Counted from the stretch's first letter, positions 53,026 to 62,876 are shown. The stretch: 64,000 nt of DNA from Asticcacaulis tiandongensis (GCF_006475605.1 NZ_SSBC01000020.1:150550-214549), one strand, 5' to 3'. Numbers and translations are program-made. The notes: a model not told the origin generated them from the sequence alone.

Positions 53026-54009
53026 CTAATCTACGAAGCTTTCGCTCATAGACCAGCTTTCACGCTGGGACTGTATCTGATCGCCGACGCGGATGTCGCG
53101 GATAGATAAACAGGCGGCCCTGAGCACCAATCCTGTTTGCAGGCTCATTTCATAATTACAGCGCGTGCTGATATCGAGTTGCACTTCGATGACAGGCCTA
53201 TAGGCCCAGCCATATTGCTCGGCATCCAGACGCGCCGCCGTATCCAGTTCGGGCTGAATGGCCGTGGCATAGGCCTCAAGATCGGCCTTGGCGGGGCCGG
53301 ACTGATAGGAGATATAGGCTTTTTGTCCCGCCTCATCCCACCGGGTCAGTTTGAGCGTTTCGCGCGTCCTGAGGGCTTCGCCACCAAACGGGGGCTCAAT
53401 TTTTGATTCCAGCACATAGGGGTTTTCAAGGCTTAAGCCCAGATTGCGCGGTATAGCCAGCAACCCGTCCTCAGGCAGAAACAGCTCGGAGGCGACTTCA
53501 GGGCTTATGCGTTCATAGAGGGCATCAAAAGCCGCTTCCTGCTTTTGTTTCATCAGACCGGCCTTACGCATGGACTGTTTTATGGCGCGCCTCAGACGCG
53601 GCCAGTCATCAATACGCAAGGGCGTCAGATTGACATCGGCCACATAGGTTATGACACCGACGTCTGTCAGTGCAGCCGACAGTTTCTGCATGTCGTCGCT
53701 TTTTTCGTCCGTCACATCCCCCTCAAGTGTCAGGTTGGAGGAGACGGTTGTTTTGGTAACGCGATATCCGTCCTTATCTGCGGTGAAGCGGCTGATATAT
53801 TCACCTGAGAAGGTGGCGGTCTCGGTCTGATCGTTCAGACGTATCTGGGTGGTTTTGTGGATGACCTGCCGGATGGCCGCCTTATCCGGCAGGTTCAAAG
53901 GGATCTGGTAATAGTCGCCGGGATCAGTCACGGCCTTGGTCTGGGCCTGAGCGGATACCGCCCCCAGACCAGTCACAAGCCATATCAGAATGAAACCACG
54001 TAACCCCAT
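53026..54009 (-). CDS. Secreted protein, tandem paralog 1, unknown
   Basis: 327 residues, signal peptide ending AQAQ. Mostly beta-strand and helix mix (DYYQIPLNLPDKAAIRQVIHKTTQIRLNDQTETATFSGEY); ends QRESWSMSESFVD. It aligns with the 54081 protein along most of its length (shared: LTRWDEA/LTSWDEA, DWPRLRRAIKQ/NWPELKEDLKR, RNLGLSLENP/HNLGLEIGKP, CNYEMSLQTGLV/CHYDMAIDTGLI). Function unknown. Confidence 0.75.
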   Translation of the reverse strand: MGLRGFILIWLVTGLGAVSAQAQTKAVTDPGDYYQIPLNLPDKAAIRQVIHKTTQIRLNDQTETATFSGEYISRFTADKDGYRVTKTTVSSNLTLEGDVTDEKSDDMQKLSAALTDVGVITYVADVNLTPLRIDDWPRLRRAIKQSMRKAGLMKQKQEAAFDALYERISPEVASELFLPEDGLLAIPRNLGLSLENPYVLESKIEPPFGGEALRTRETLKLTRWDEAGQKAYISYQSGPAKADLEAYATAIQPELDTAARLDAEQYGWAYRPVIEVQLDISTRCNYEMSLQTGLVLRAACLSIRDIRVGDQIQSQRESWSMSESFVD

Positions 54010-54080
54010 ACCTGCCCTGATAGCATTATTTAGTCATTGACGCCATTAGAGCGAGGCATTGGGACAATCCTGTGGCAGGT

Positions 54081-55082
54081 TCAGGGATTAAAACTTTCGC
54101 TGAATGTCCACTTGTCGGTTTGCGCCGTCATGCTGTCTAACAGATTAATACGTGTATGCTTGGTGCATTCACCCTTTCTGATGAGGCCGGTATCAATGGC
54201 CATATCATAATGGCATTCGGTTTTGGATTCGAACAGATCGCCAGCCCCCTTAGCTTTAACGGCATCTTCGATCATCTTAAGCACATCCGGTGGCGCATTG
54301 GCAGCCTTGAGCGTTGCCGGCAGATGCACTCTTATAAAGTGATCCAAAGCTTCAGGCTTAGGCGCGAAGAGATAATGCACTTTGGCGGTGTTACTGGCCT
54401 CATCCCAGCTTGTGAGGGTAAGCCTGACCTGTGCGTCGAGCGGAAAATTGCCCATAGGCACCATTAGCGGCGTGTCATCTATTAGGGGCTTGCCTATCTC
54501 AAGGCCGAGGTTGTGCGGTATGGCCGCGAACAGTTCAGCTTCCAGAAGGTAAGGGGCGGCGGTTTGGGCGTCCATGCCCCCATAAAGCTGGTTGAACATA
54601 AAATCATTCGTTGTACCTTCCGGTAAGGATACCGAACGAAATATGCGCTTGAGATCTTCCTTAAGCTCAGGCCAGTTGCGGATTTCAACAGGCGAGAGGC
54701 TTTCATCAGCCTGATAGCTAATTTGCGCCAGTGTTTTAAAAACCGTGGTCATATCGCTCAGGTCAACCGGAGCCTGACTTAATGACGTATTGGATGACTT
54801 CAGCGGAAGCGTACTTTTAACCACCCGGAAGGCCTCAGCCTCATCATCCCATTCGAAATCGTAACGCGCATGGGTTTCAAAGGAATGGCTGGTCTGCTGG
54901 TCGCCGGTCTGTTTAGTGCGGGAAATGGTAAGCTTTGAATAGATCGTACCGGTTTCGTCAAGCATCAGCGGTAATTCGCGATAGCTGGACGACCGTGGAT
55001 CAGGCAATTCCGCCGCATGCGCCGTGCCTATTGCTAGCGCCCCACACACGGTCGCGCAGATGAATTTGTGAAACTGAACCAT
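54081..55082 (-). CDS. Secreted protein, tandem paralog 2, unknown
   Basis: 333 residues, signal peptide ending GTAHAAE. Same architecture as the 53026 protein, C-terminus TDKWTFSESFNP. Two cysteines near the C-terminus (CHYDMAIDTGLIRKGECTKH) match those of the paralog and may form a disulfide. Lies downstream of the alpha-E/ATP-grasp cluster in the same direction, 72 bases after it; whether it joins that system is unclear. Confidence 0.75.
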   Translation of the reverse strand: MVQFHKFICATVCGALAIGTAHAAELPDPRSSSYRELPLMLDETGTIYSKLTISRTKQTGDQQTSHSFETHARYDFEWDDEAEAFRVVKSTLPLKSSNTSLSQAPVDLSDMTTVFKTLAQISYQADESLSPVEIRNWPELKEDLKRIFRSVSLPEGTTNDFMFNQLYGGMDAQTAAPYLLEAELFAAIPHNLGLEIGKPLIDDTPLMVPMGNFPLDAQVRLTLTSWDEASNTAKVHYLFAPKPEALDHFIRVHLPATLKAANAPPDVLKMIEDAVKAKGAGDLFESKTECHYDMAIDTGLIRKGECTKHTRINLLDSMTAQTDKWTFSESFNP

Positions 55083-55154
55083 ATCCCCTCCATTATTTTG
55101 GGGAGGGTATGGTGGAAACCTTAGTCAGGCAATCCCTGCTTTCCGGCCCATGGA

Positions 55155-56087
55155 TTACCGCATGAAAAAGGTCTCATAGATCGACTGATCGGCCTGATTC
55201 AGGCTGAGTTGCAGGTCGTCGATAAATTCATGCAGGCCCGATGTCAGTATCTTTGTGGCATCCGTGCGCAGGAAGCGCTGGTTGAGCGCATACATGTCAC
55301 TGAGCGCCTTATTGGCGGGCATGCCAGAGCAGATATTGGACAGGGCCGAAGACGCATAGTCGATGCTGAAATGCACCGAACGCGGGAAGCGTTTGGAAAA
55401 CAGCAGAAATTGCGTCACATCACGATAGTTGATGGCGTGATATTCCTGACGGTACATTTCCAGCGCATTGACCGATTTCAGCACTGCGCCCCACTGCACA
55501 TTATCATAGGGACTGTCGATCGCTTCACCCTTGGGCAGGAGCAGGAAATATTTCACATCCAGGAGTCGCGCCGTCTTGTCGGCGCGCTCCAGCAATTGCC
55601 CCATGCGGGCAAAATGCCAGCTTTCGTCGCGCGACATGGCGTTGATCAGCATGCCGGCGAAGTGGTTACCTGACCGGCGGACCTCGTTGTAATAGCTTTC
55701 CAGCGCGCCGACGGAGCGTTTGCGGCTATGGGCCTGCGTCAGGTGATAAAGCTCGTTGATACGCTCCCAGACATCGACGGGGATGACTTCGCGGATCGTG
55801 CGGGCATTTTCCCGCGCCCTGTTAATGCACGACAATATGGAGTTCGGATTTTTATCGTCAAAGGTCAGGAACCTGACGACGGACTTCTCATCGGCATGTT
55901 CATAACGCGCCTTGAAATCGTCTTCGTCATCAGACGCAGAAATCAGCGGCAGCCACTGGGTCTGATCGACCGGCAGGGCCAGATCGAGCATAAGGTGGGT
56001 ATTAACATCGACAAAGCGGGCGACATTCTCGGCGCGTTCCAGATAACGCGACATCCAGTAAAGTGAATTGGCAACGCGACTAAGCAT
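55155..56087 (-). CDS. Alpha-E domain protein (DUF403)
   Basis: 310 residues from ATG 56087 with CGGGAG upstream; an upstream in-frame start would add 17 residues. All-alpha protein, MLSRVANSLYWMSRYLERAENVARFVDVN at the start, TREVIPVDVWERINELYH and ESWHFARMGQLLERADKTARLLDVKY. Alpha-E proteins always accompany circularly permuted ATP-grasp enzymes and a transglutaminase; the set is predicted to make or attach a peptide tag. Second gene after the ATP-grasp gene. Confidence 0.88.
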   Translation of the reverse strand: MLSRVANSLYWMSRYLERAENVARFVDVNTHLMLDLALPVDQTQWLPLISASDDEDDFKARYEHADEKSVVRFLTFDDKNPNSILSCINRARENARTIREVIPVDVWERINELYHLTQAHSRKRSVGALESYYNEVRRSGNHFAGMLINAMSRDESWHFARMGQLLERADKTARLLDVKYFLLLPKGEAIDSPYDNVQWGAVLKSVNALEMYRQEYHAINYRDVTQFLLFSKRFPRSVHFSIDYASSALSNICSGMPANKALSDMYALNQRFLRTDATKILTSGLHEFIDDLQLSLNQADQSIYETFFMR

Positions 56088-56134
56088 AAATGGCTCCCGT
56101 TTGGGGATTATGGTTATGACAGCACAGGCAGGCG

Positions 56135-57610
56135 TCACGCATGGGGACGTTCTCCGGCGTAACGGTGAGATTCCTCAGTATCGGATAAGACCCATGTATC
56201 TTTGGAACCGCCGCCCTGAGACGAATTAACGATCAGAGACCCTTTCTTGAGCGCCACCCGCGTCAGGCCGCCGGGCAGGGTGAAGATGTCCTGACCGTAA
56301 AGGGAATAGGGGCGGAAATCGACGTGACGGCCCTCTATGCCGCCGGAGGTCAGGGTAGGGGCGCGTGACAACGACAGGGTGGGCTGGGCGATATAGTCGC
56401 GCGGCTTGGCCTTGATGCGTCTGGCGAATTCCTGACGCTCGGCCTTGGTCGATTTTGGACCGATCAGCATGCCATAGCCGCCCGACAGGTTCACCGCCTT
56501 TACCACCAGCTTATCAAGATTATCAAGCACATAGTTGCGCTCTTTCTCGTCCTCACAGATATAGGTTGGGACGTTCGGGCTGATGGCGTCTTCACCGAGA
56601 TAGTATTTGATAATCTTGGGCACATAGGCATAGACGGCCTTATCGTCAGCTATGCCTGTCCCCGGCGCATTGGCCAGCGCCACCGTACCTTTGCGATAAC
56701 AGCGCATAATGCCGGGGACGCCCAGAAGCGAGTCTTCACGGAATATCTCGGGGTCGATAAATTCATCATCGATGCGCCGATAGATGACATCAACCTGCTT
56801 AAGGCCATTGGTCGTGCGCATAAATACCTTATCGTCGGACACCAGAAGGTCAGATCCCTGACACAGGGGCACACCCATTTGCTGCGCCAGATAGGCATGT
56901 TCAAAATAGGCACTGTTGTAGATGCCGGGCGTTAGCACGACGATGTTCGGGTTGTCCTTGCCCTGAGGCGCGATAAATTTCAGCGTCTGGTAAAGGTGAT
57001 CGCCATAGTTAGAGACGGGCCGCACCTTAAGGGTCTGAAAGCCTTGCGGGAACAGGCGCTTCAGAACCGCGCGGTTTTCCAGTACATAGGAAATCCCTGA
57101 CGGGCAGCGCAGATTGTCCTCAAGTACATAAAATTCGCCGTCCGCATCACGAACAAAATCGGTGCCGGAAATATGCGTCCATATGCCCTTTGGCGGCGAC
57201 AGGCCTTCGCAAGGCTTGAGATAACAGGCAGACGAGAAGATCATCTCCGCCGGAATGACTTTGTCCTTCAGTATTTTCTGGTCGTTGTAGATGTCCTGAA
57301 TGAACAGGTTCAAGGCATGCAGGCGCTGGGTAATGCCCTTTTCCAGCCGTCCCCAGTCTTCGCTGGAGATCAGTCGCGGAATGATGTCGAAGGGCAGAAT
57401 CTTTTCGGTGCCCTTCTTGTCGCCATAGACATTGAAGGTGTTACCCGACTGATAGAGAATATCTTCGGCCAGTCTCTGGCGACGCTTTAAGTCGCCGCGC
57501 CCGAGAGCGTTTATCTCTGCAATAAGGGGGGCGGCGGATGGATGAGGGGTGCCGCACTGGGCGAACAGTTCATCGAAAAAGCCGTCTGTCTGATAGGTTT
57601 CCAAACTCAT
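56135..57610 (-). CDS. Circularly permuted ATP-grasp ligase (DUF404/DUF407)
   Basis: 491 residues. Predicted peptide or amide ligase. N-terminal AEDILYQSGNTFNVYGDKKGTEKILPFDIIPRLI, then FVLEDNLRCPSGISYVLENR, GVPLCQGSDLLVSDDKVFMRT, GLKQVDVIYRRIDDEFIDPE and VVKAVNLSGGYGMLIGP, the classic motifs of this family. Starts 20 bases after the amidotransferase-transglutaminase stop, so one operon. Confidence 0.92.
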   Translation of the reverse strand: MSLETYQTDGFFDELFAQCGTPHPSAAPLIAEINALGRGDLKRRQRLAEDILYQSGNTFNVYGDKKGTEKILPFDIIPRLISSEDWGRLEKGITQRLHALNLFIQDIYNDQKILKDKVIPAEMIFSSACYLKPCEGLSPPKGIWTHISGTDFVRDADGEFYVLEDNLRCPSGISYVLENRAVLKRLFPQGFQTLKVRPVSNYGDHLYQTLKFIAPQGKDNPNIVVLTPGIYNSAYFEHAYLAQQMGVPLCQGSDLLVSDDKVFMRTTNGLKQVDVIYRRIDDEFIDPEIFREDSLLGVPGIMRCYRKGTVALANAPGTGIADDKAVYAYVPKIIKYYLGEDAISPNVPTYICEDEKERNYVLDNLDKLVVKAVNLSGGYGMLIGPKSTKAERQEFARRIKAKPRDYIAQPTLSLSRAPTLTSGGIEGRHVDFRPYSLYGQDIFTLPGGLTRVALKKGSLIVNSSQGGGSKDTWVLSDTEESHRYAGERPHA

Positions 57611-57629
57611 AGCCGCCCTCCGTTAATTT

Positions 57630-59555
57630 TCAAAGAAACACCTCATTGACCTTTACCTCGACCTTGAGCGTTTCCCTGCCGCCGCCCCGGTAAATGGTAC
57701 CGGAGGTAGGGGTGGCATCAAGATAGTTACGTCCGCAGGCGACGCGCACATGGTCCTGCGCCACGCGACAGCCATTGGTCGGATCAAAGCCGCGCCAGCC
57801 GACGTAGGGGATATAGACCTCGGCCCAGGCGTGAGACGCATCCGACTGGAATTTGTTCTCGTGATTTTCGCCGGTATAGATATAGCCCATGCGATAGCGG
57901 GCTGGCACGCCCAGTAATCGCGCCAGCGTGATGAACAGATTGGCAAAGTCCTGACAGACCCCGCGCCGGTTGGCATAGACATCGAATGGTGTCGTCGAAA
58001 CCGAGGTCGACCCCGGCACGTAGCCATAATCCCGATAGATGGTCTGGTTCATGTCATTGAGCGTATCTAGCAGGTGATTGCCGTTGCGCTCGGAAAAGGA
58101 CCGCGCATAGTTCAGCAACTCAACGATCTGGGTTTCCGGCATCTCCAGAACGATCATGTAAGGTTCCATGACCTGATTTTGCCAGGGCATCCATGAGATC
58201 GGCAGGTTGGTCTGACGTCGCGCAGGGCCATAATCGTCCGGTGCCTGACCAAATATCTTGACCAGAGACCGCACGGTGACATTGAGCGACGTATAGGGAT
58301 TGATGATCGAATAGTGGATGTTCTGATTGCCGAACACATCCTCAAAGCGCACGCTTTCCCCTTCGGCAGACAGGCTTAAGGTCGAATGAATGACCTCCTG
58401 TACCTGATCTTCGACCGGCAGCAGGCGGAAGGTATGGGTCGAGTGCTCGACCGGCTGCGCATAGGTATATTCGGTCGTGTGCAGCACATCATAGAGCCGA
58501 TAGGTCAGGGGTGTACCATCCGGTGCGTGGGTAATCGACCGGGTATTGATAATGTGGGTGTGGGCCGGAATAATATGCGCCTGATGCGCGGTTTGCTGGC
58601 TTTGGGACTGGACACTGGCAAACAGGGCCGAGCGCTCGCTGGTATGCTCCTTAAGCACATTGGCAATGTGGTTCTGGCTGTCGGAGGGTTGATCGCGCTG
58701 AAGGGTGGGCGGTGCCTTGGGCAGGGCCTCGGCCTTATTGGACCACACCATAGAGCCTCTGCGGGCAATGATCATCTGGCCGGGTTGCATCGGTGTCCAG
58801 TTGCCATTGTTAAACGGCGACGACGCAAAGACCAGCGCCGTGCGGAACAGGTCACGCGGATTATCTATGGCAAAGGAGGCGGCATCAGACTCAAAGCCTG
58901 TGGAACTATGCGGCGGACTGATGCGGCTGTAATAGAGGGTGGATTCAGAATGTTCACTGTAGAAGACAACGACGCTCACCCCGTCCGAGATGGCGATATC
59001 CGCCGACCCCAGATCATCAAGCTGCATGAACCAGCTTAGCAGGACGTGATGGTCGACATCGGCCAGCGTGCGCGCGCCATAATCCTGAATGCGCCCTAGA
59101 AGGAACACCAGCGCCAGTTCGGAATCGGTACGCCCCAAGGGCTCAAGGAAGATCGAGGTATTGTCATGCAGCTTACGCAAGGCTTCCTTATCGAGGTTGC
59201 CATTGTGCATAAAGACCCATTCCTGACCGGCAAAGGATCGGGTAAAGGGCTGGGTCTCCAGATGGGTATAGCCGGACGCCGCGCCACGCACCTTGCAGAA
59301 GAAGACGGTTGAACGAAAGCCTTCCCAGTCGCTGATTGCGCCGCGAAAAGACACCGTGTCACGGGCGGCGGGGTCCTTGGCCACCTGAGCGGCCTTATTA
59401 CCCGAAGGATACCAGGCCAGCCCCCAGCCGAGCGTGTGATCCCCCTTTTGCGGGCCTGAGCGAAACTTCAGGTCGATGACGGGCGAGCTTAACCCGTCGA
59501 AACTGAAAGCAAATATGTCGCTGGAAATATCGCCGAACACGTTTCGTCCTTTCAC
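57630..59555 (-). CDS. Class II amidotransferase-like / transglutaminase fusion
   Basis: 641 residues. Residues 1-270 resemble a glutamine amidotransferase Ntn domain (DTVSFRGAISDWEGF, THLETQPFTRSFAGQEWVFMHNGNLD, GRTDSELALVFLL), but the Cys that normally follows the start Met is missing: the N-terminus reads MKGRNVFGDISSDI. Residues 350-640 are a bacterial transglutaminase: N-domain with YDVLHTTEYTYAQPVEHSTHTFRLLP, catalytic Cys in RRGVCQDFANLF, His in DASHAWAEVYIPYVG and Asp in FDPTNGC. First gene of the alpha-E operon; likely cross-links or cleaves the peptide made by the ATP-grasp enzyme. Confidence 0.85.
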   Translation of the reverse strand: MKGRNVFGDISSDIFAFSFDGLSSPVIDLKFRSGPQKGDHTLGWGLAWYPSGNKAAQVAKDPAARDTVSFRGAISDWEGFRSTVFFCKVRGAASGYTHLETQPFTRSFAGQEWVFMHNGNLDKEALRKLHDNTSIFLEPLGRTDSELALVFLLGRIQDYGARTLADVDHHVLLSWFMQLDDLGSADIAISDGVSVVVFYSEHSESTLYYSRISPPHSSTGFESDAASFAIDNPRDLFRTALVFASSPFNNGNWTPMQPGQMIIARRGSMVWSNKAEALPKAPPTLQRDQPSDSQNHIANVLKEHTSERSALFASVQSQSQQTAHQAHIIPAHTHIINTRSITHAPDGTPLTYRLYDVLHTTEYTYAQPVEHSTHTFRLLPVEDQVQEVIHSTLSLSAEGESVRFEDVFGNQNIHYSIINPYTSLNVTVRSLVKIFGQAPDDYGPARRQTNLPISWMPWQNQVMEPYMIVLEMPETQIVELLNYARSFSERNGNHLLDTLNDMNQTIYRDYGYVPGSTSVSTTPFDVYANRRGVCQDFANLFITLARLLGVPARYRMGYIYTGENHENKFQSDASHAWAEVYIPYVGWRGFDPTNGCRVAQDHVRVACGRNYLDATPTSGTIYRGGGRETLKVEVKVNEVFL

Positions 59556-59734
59556 GCCTATGTACTAGACGGTGTAACCGTCTGGTTGTCTATAAGCTAT
59601 GTGGTTCAGCTTGTTACACATTTTTCTCGTGTTAATTACAGGCTTGTGACAGGATGTGACATCCGCGCATGGTCAAATTTCCGCCGCCTTTGCGGTAACA
59701 GATGGGGGTACGTCCGCAACCAAAGGGGGCACAC

Positions 59735-60619
59735 ATGCCTGTATCTATTGCCAAATCCATTCTTGTTAGCGCAGGTGTTTCTTTACTGGCCTTACCGGCC
59801 GCCGCCCAGACCGCGGCATCAGGTTTTGATAAGGCCCCGTGGTGGGTGCAAACGCCGGTCATTACTCAGGTCGGCTATGTCCGCACTGAGGTGCCTGCCA
59901 ATCGGGCACAGTTCTCGGCCTCGTTCCTTGCGGTGGGTAAAACCGCTGATCAGGCACAGGCCAAAGCCGTCGAGCAAACCCGCGCCCTGACCGAAGCCTT
60001 GCGCAAGCTCGGGCCTGACAAGGTTCAGATCAATACCGGTTTTTCCATGCGTGCCCTTTATGAACAGTACCGTGACAAGGACGGCAACCGTATCGAAAAT
60101 CAGCGCGGCGACAAGATAGACTCCTATCAGGTGACCCTGACCATGACGGTCAAGGTACTGGATACATCAATCCTTGAGCGCGCCTATGCGCTGGTGCTGG
60201 CGGCGTCGCCCACCAGTACGCAACAGGTCTATTTCAGCCTTGAGCCGGAAAATGAAACCAAGACATGGCTCTATTCCGAAGCGGTGAAGGATGCGGCGCG
60301 ACGCGCCAATCTGGCGGTGACGGCGGCGGGCGCTAAGCTTGGCGGCGTCAAGGTGATCGACCCGACCGGACGGGCCTGTCAGACTGACATTCTGGCCCGT
60401 GGTGAGCCCAAAGACGGCGAAGATCAGGATGCCTACACGGTGCAGGTAACCGGTGCGCGTGCACGGATGGCGGCCCCGGCTCCACCGGCCCCGATGATGG
60501 CCGAAAGCGCCTCAGCGGTCGATCAGCTTGAGGCCAAGGCGGCACAAAACGCCTTTATTCAGGAGCCGCCGCTGCATACCCTCACGGCGCAGGCCTGTGT
60601 TGTGTATGGCCTGAACTAA
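59735..60619 (+). CDS. Periplasmic SIMPL-domain protein (DUF541)
   Basis: 294 residues from ATG 59735 (AAAGGGGG upstream; the ORF starts earlier at 59702). Signal peptide ending LPAAAQ. SIMPL pattern: FLAVGKTADQAQAKAVEQTRALTEALRKLG, DKVQINTGFSM, LTMTVKVLD and AVKDAARRANLAVTAAGAKLGGV. Family role is poorly known; related proteins protect against oxidative stress. C-terminal acidic-Pro region has no match. Confidence 0.83.
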   Translation: MPVSIAKSILVSAGVSLLALPAAAQTAASGFDKAPWWVQTPVITQVGYVRTEVPANRAQFSASFLAVGKTADQAQAKAVEQTRALTEALRKLGPDKVQINTGFSMRALYEQYRDKDGNRIENQRGDKIDSYQVTLTMTVKVLDTSILERAYALVLAASPTSTQQVYFSLEPENETKTWLYSEAVKDAARRANLAVTAAGAKLGGVKVIDPTGRACQTDILARGEPKDGEDQDAYTVQVTGARARMAAPAPPAPMMAESASAVDQLEAKAAQNAFIQEPPLHTLTAQACVVYGLN

Positions 60620-60643
60620 AACGGAATCCGTTTATAGCTTCAT

Positions 60644-60714
60644 CCTCCCCTGCGTGCGGGGGAGGTGGCTAGCGAAGTCGAGCCGGAGGGGCAAAGCCAT
60701 AGCTTTACCCCTCC
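60644..60714. terminator. Two-hairpin convergent terminator / interspersed repeat
   Basis: CCTCCCC...GGGGAGG (60644-60665) and GGAGGGGCAAAGC with GCTTTACCCCTCC (60685-60714) form two stems. The unit CCTCCCC-TGCGTGC-GGGGGAGGTGGCTAGCG resembles repeats seen between genes in Caulobacterales and sphingomonads. It separates the convergent genes at 59735 and 60722. Confidence 0.6.
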
Positions 60715-60721
60715 GCTATGC

Positions 60722-61387
60722 TTAGAACCGCCAGTTCACACCGATCTGTAATACCGGATAGGTCTTGACCTTATCGACATCATCCTGAAGGTCAGCTTCT
60801 TCGCGCCTCAGGCTTTCCTGATAAAGCGGATTGCTGGCCTCGGTCCCGTCAGACGATAGGCGCAGTTCCGGTTCCTTACCTATGATCGCACCGGCCAGAA
60901 CGCGGAAGCTCAGGCTGCCCGAAGCGGTGAAGGTGTTATCAAACCCGAGACCGACGAAGGGCGCGCCACTCCCCAGATCGGCATTGGCCGTCAGGGTTCC
61001 GATCTGCTCAGGGGTATAGGTGGTGCCGCCGATTTCGGTATTACTGGTCGGGCGGGCCGTCAGCTTCACCTTGCGGTCGCCGGTATTATAGCCCGCCGAA
61101 ACGAAGAACGAGTTCTGGAACGGGTGCATGTCAACGGCCACGGTAAACGGCTTGAAGTTCAGTTGGCCGTCATAATCGACATCATCGGAATTGAAATCGC
61201 GCGAATAGTCGAGGTGATCATAGTCGCCGCGAAGGACGAAATAGTCATTGAACTGATACTTGGCGCTGATACCGACGCCGGTGGTGCCGGCATGTACGCC
61301 TACGGCAAAATCACTGTCATAGGCGGAGGCGGCACCGGCGCTGAGCGCGAAGGCCAGAACGGCAAAAGAGGTAATATGGAGGCGCAT
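60722..61387 (-). CDS. Outer-membrane beta-barrel protein
   Basis: 221 residues from ATG 61387. Signal peptide ending GAASA. Beta-strand repeats: GVGISAKYQFNDYFVLRGDYDHLDYSRD, VAVDMHPFQNSFFVSAGYNTGD, SGAPFVGLGFDNTFTASGSLSFRVLAGAI; ends GVNWRF with terminal aromatic residue. OmpA/OmpW-like small barrel, role unknown. Upstream AAGG before the ATG on the minus strand. Confidence 0.85.
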   Translation of the reverse strand: MRLHITSFAVLAFALSAGAASAYDSDFAVGVHAGTTGVGISAKYQFNDYFVLRGDYDHLDYSRDFNSDDVDYDGQLNFKPFTVAVDMHPFQNSFFVSAGYNTGDRKVKLTARPTSNTEIGGTTYTPEQIGTLTANADLGSGAPFVGLGFDNTFTASGSLSFRVLAGAIIGKEPELRLSSDGTEASNPLYQESLRREEADLQDDVDKVKTYPVLQIGVNWRF

Positions 61388-61584
61388 GGGGCATATCCTT
61401 AAAGGTTGGGGCGGCATTTCGGGGGAGGGACAATTTACTGGTCATCAACGGTAAGGCCGTTTTGTTAGTATTGTGTGAAAGTGAAGCGTCGGTTCGTCAG
61501 ACGACTAATACTCAGCCAAGGTTGGGTCGGGCGTGCCCCTGTGCTAGGGTTTCGCCGTAAGGCGTAAAAAGGTAAGGATTACTC

Positions 61585-62748
61585 ATGGCGCGTGGACAAA
61601 ACCCTCAGCCGAAAAAGGCAAAAGGCTCCAAAACAGCTGCCTATGACCAGACGGTTCTGGTGCTTCAGGGTGGCGGGGCGCTGGGGTCTTATCAGGCCGG
61701 GGCCTTTGAGGTGCTGCAAGCCAATGAGGTGGAACCTGACTGGGTAGCGGGTGTATCCATTGGTGCCATCAATGCCGCCATCATCGCCGGTAACCCGCCC
61801 GAAGACCGCTGCGCCAGGCTCAGGGGCTTCTGGGAACGGATCAGTGTACGCTTTCCGGCTGACGAACTGAGCGGCCTGCATCCGTGGATCAGGGCGTCGT
61901 TCCGGCAATGGTCAGGCATGATGAGCATGTTCGGTGGAGTGCCGGGCTTTTTCCAGCCCGGACTTGTTCAGCCGTTCGTGCAGCCGTGGACATTGCCCTC
62001 GGACACAAGCTTCTATGATACGACACCCCTGCGGGAAACCCTTTTGCAATTTGTCGATTTCGACCGGATCAATTCCGGCGCAATGCGGCTTTCGGTTGGG
62101 GCAGTAAATGTACTGACGGGTAATTCAGTGTATTTCGACAGCCGCGAAACCGAAATCAGGCCTGAACACATCATGGCCTCAGGGGCCTTGCCGCCCGGGT
62201 TTCCGGCAATCGTGATTGACGGCGTGCCCTATTGGGACGGCGGTGTGGTCAGCAACACGCCCCTGACCTATGTACTGCACAGTGCCAGCGAAGGGCTTGA
62301 TGGCGATACACTGGTCTTTCAGATGGATCTGTTCAGCGCCTCGGGCGGTATGCCGGACACGCTTGATGAGGTCTATGCCCGCGTCAAGGACATCACCTAT
62401 TCCAGCCGGACGCGCCTGAACACCGACGCCTTCCTTGAGCGTTACCGCCTGAGACAGACCATTCGCAGCCTGTATGAGCGCCTGCCTCCAGAGTTGCAGG
62501 ACGATCCGGACATGCGGGCCTGCTACAGCAAGGCAGCCCACCACCGCGTCAGTATTGTGCACCTGATCAACTACGACAGCACCGATCACAGCCATTCCAA
62601 AGACTATGAATTTTCGCGCGTCACCATGAACGAGCATTGGGCGGCGGGCCAGCGTGACGCCGAAAAGGCCATGTCGAAACGCCGCTGGCGCGAACCGCCT
62701 GCCGAGGCGGACGGGCTGCGGGTCTATGATTTCTCGCGTGAAGACTGA
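61585..62748 (+). CDS. Patatin-like phospholipase with DUF3734 domain
   Basis: 387 residues. Oxyanion GGGALGSYQAG (about 31-41), nucleophile GVSIG (about 57-61) and catalytic Asp in WDGGVVSNTPL form the patatin dyad. The C-terminal DUF3734 (ERLPPELQDDP, SIVHLINYDSTDHSHSKDYEFSR, HWAAGQRDAE) is common in alphaproteobacterial patatins. No signal peptide. Likely acts on membrane lipids or polyhydroxyalkanoate; not resolved. Confidence 0.9.
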   Translation: MARGQNPQPKKAKGSKTAAYDQTVLVLQGGGALGSYQAGAFEVLQANEVEPDWVAGVSIGAINAAIIAGNPPEDRCARLRGFWERISVRFPADELSGLHPWIRASFRQWSGMMSMFGGVPGFFQPGLVQPFVQPWTLPSDTSFYDTTPLRETLLQFVDFDRINSGAMRLSVGAVNVLTGNSVYFDSRETEIRPEHIMASGALPPGFPAIVIDGVPYWDGGVVSNTPLTYVLHSASEGLDGDTLVFQMDLFSASGGMPDTLDEVYARVKDITYSSRTRLNTDAFLERYRLRQTIRSLYERLPPELQDDPDMRACYSKAAHHRVSIVHLINYDSTDHSHSKDYEFSRVTMNEHWAAGQRDAEKAMSKRRWREPPAEADGLRVYDFSRED

Positions 62749-62876
62749 GGCATAAGCCTTATGGCCTTTTGACCATATGGGACGCGGTGCGTGCTGCATC
62801 TTTAGGGATCGCTTCATAGGCTAAGGACAGCTTTCAATTACGAAAGCGCGCATTTTTTAGCCATTAGGAGGATCAT

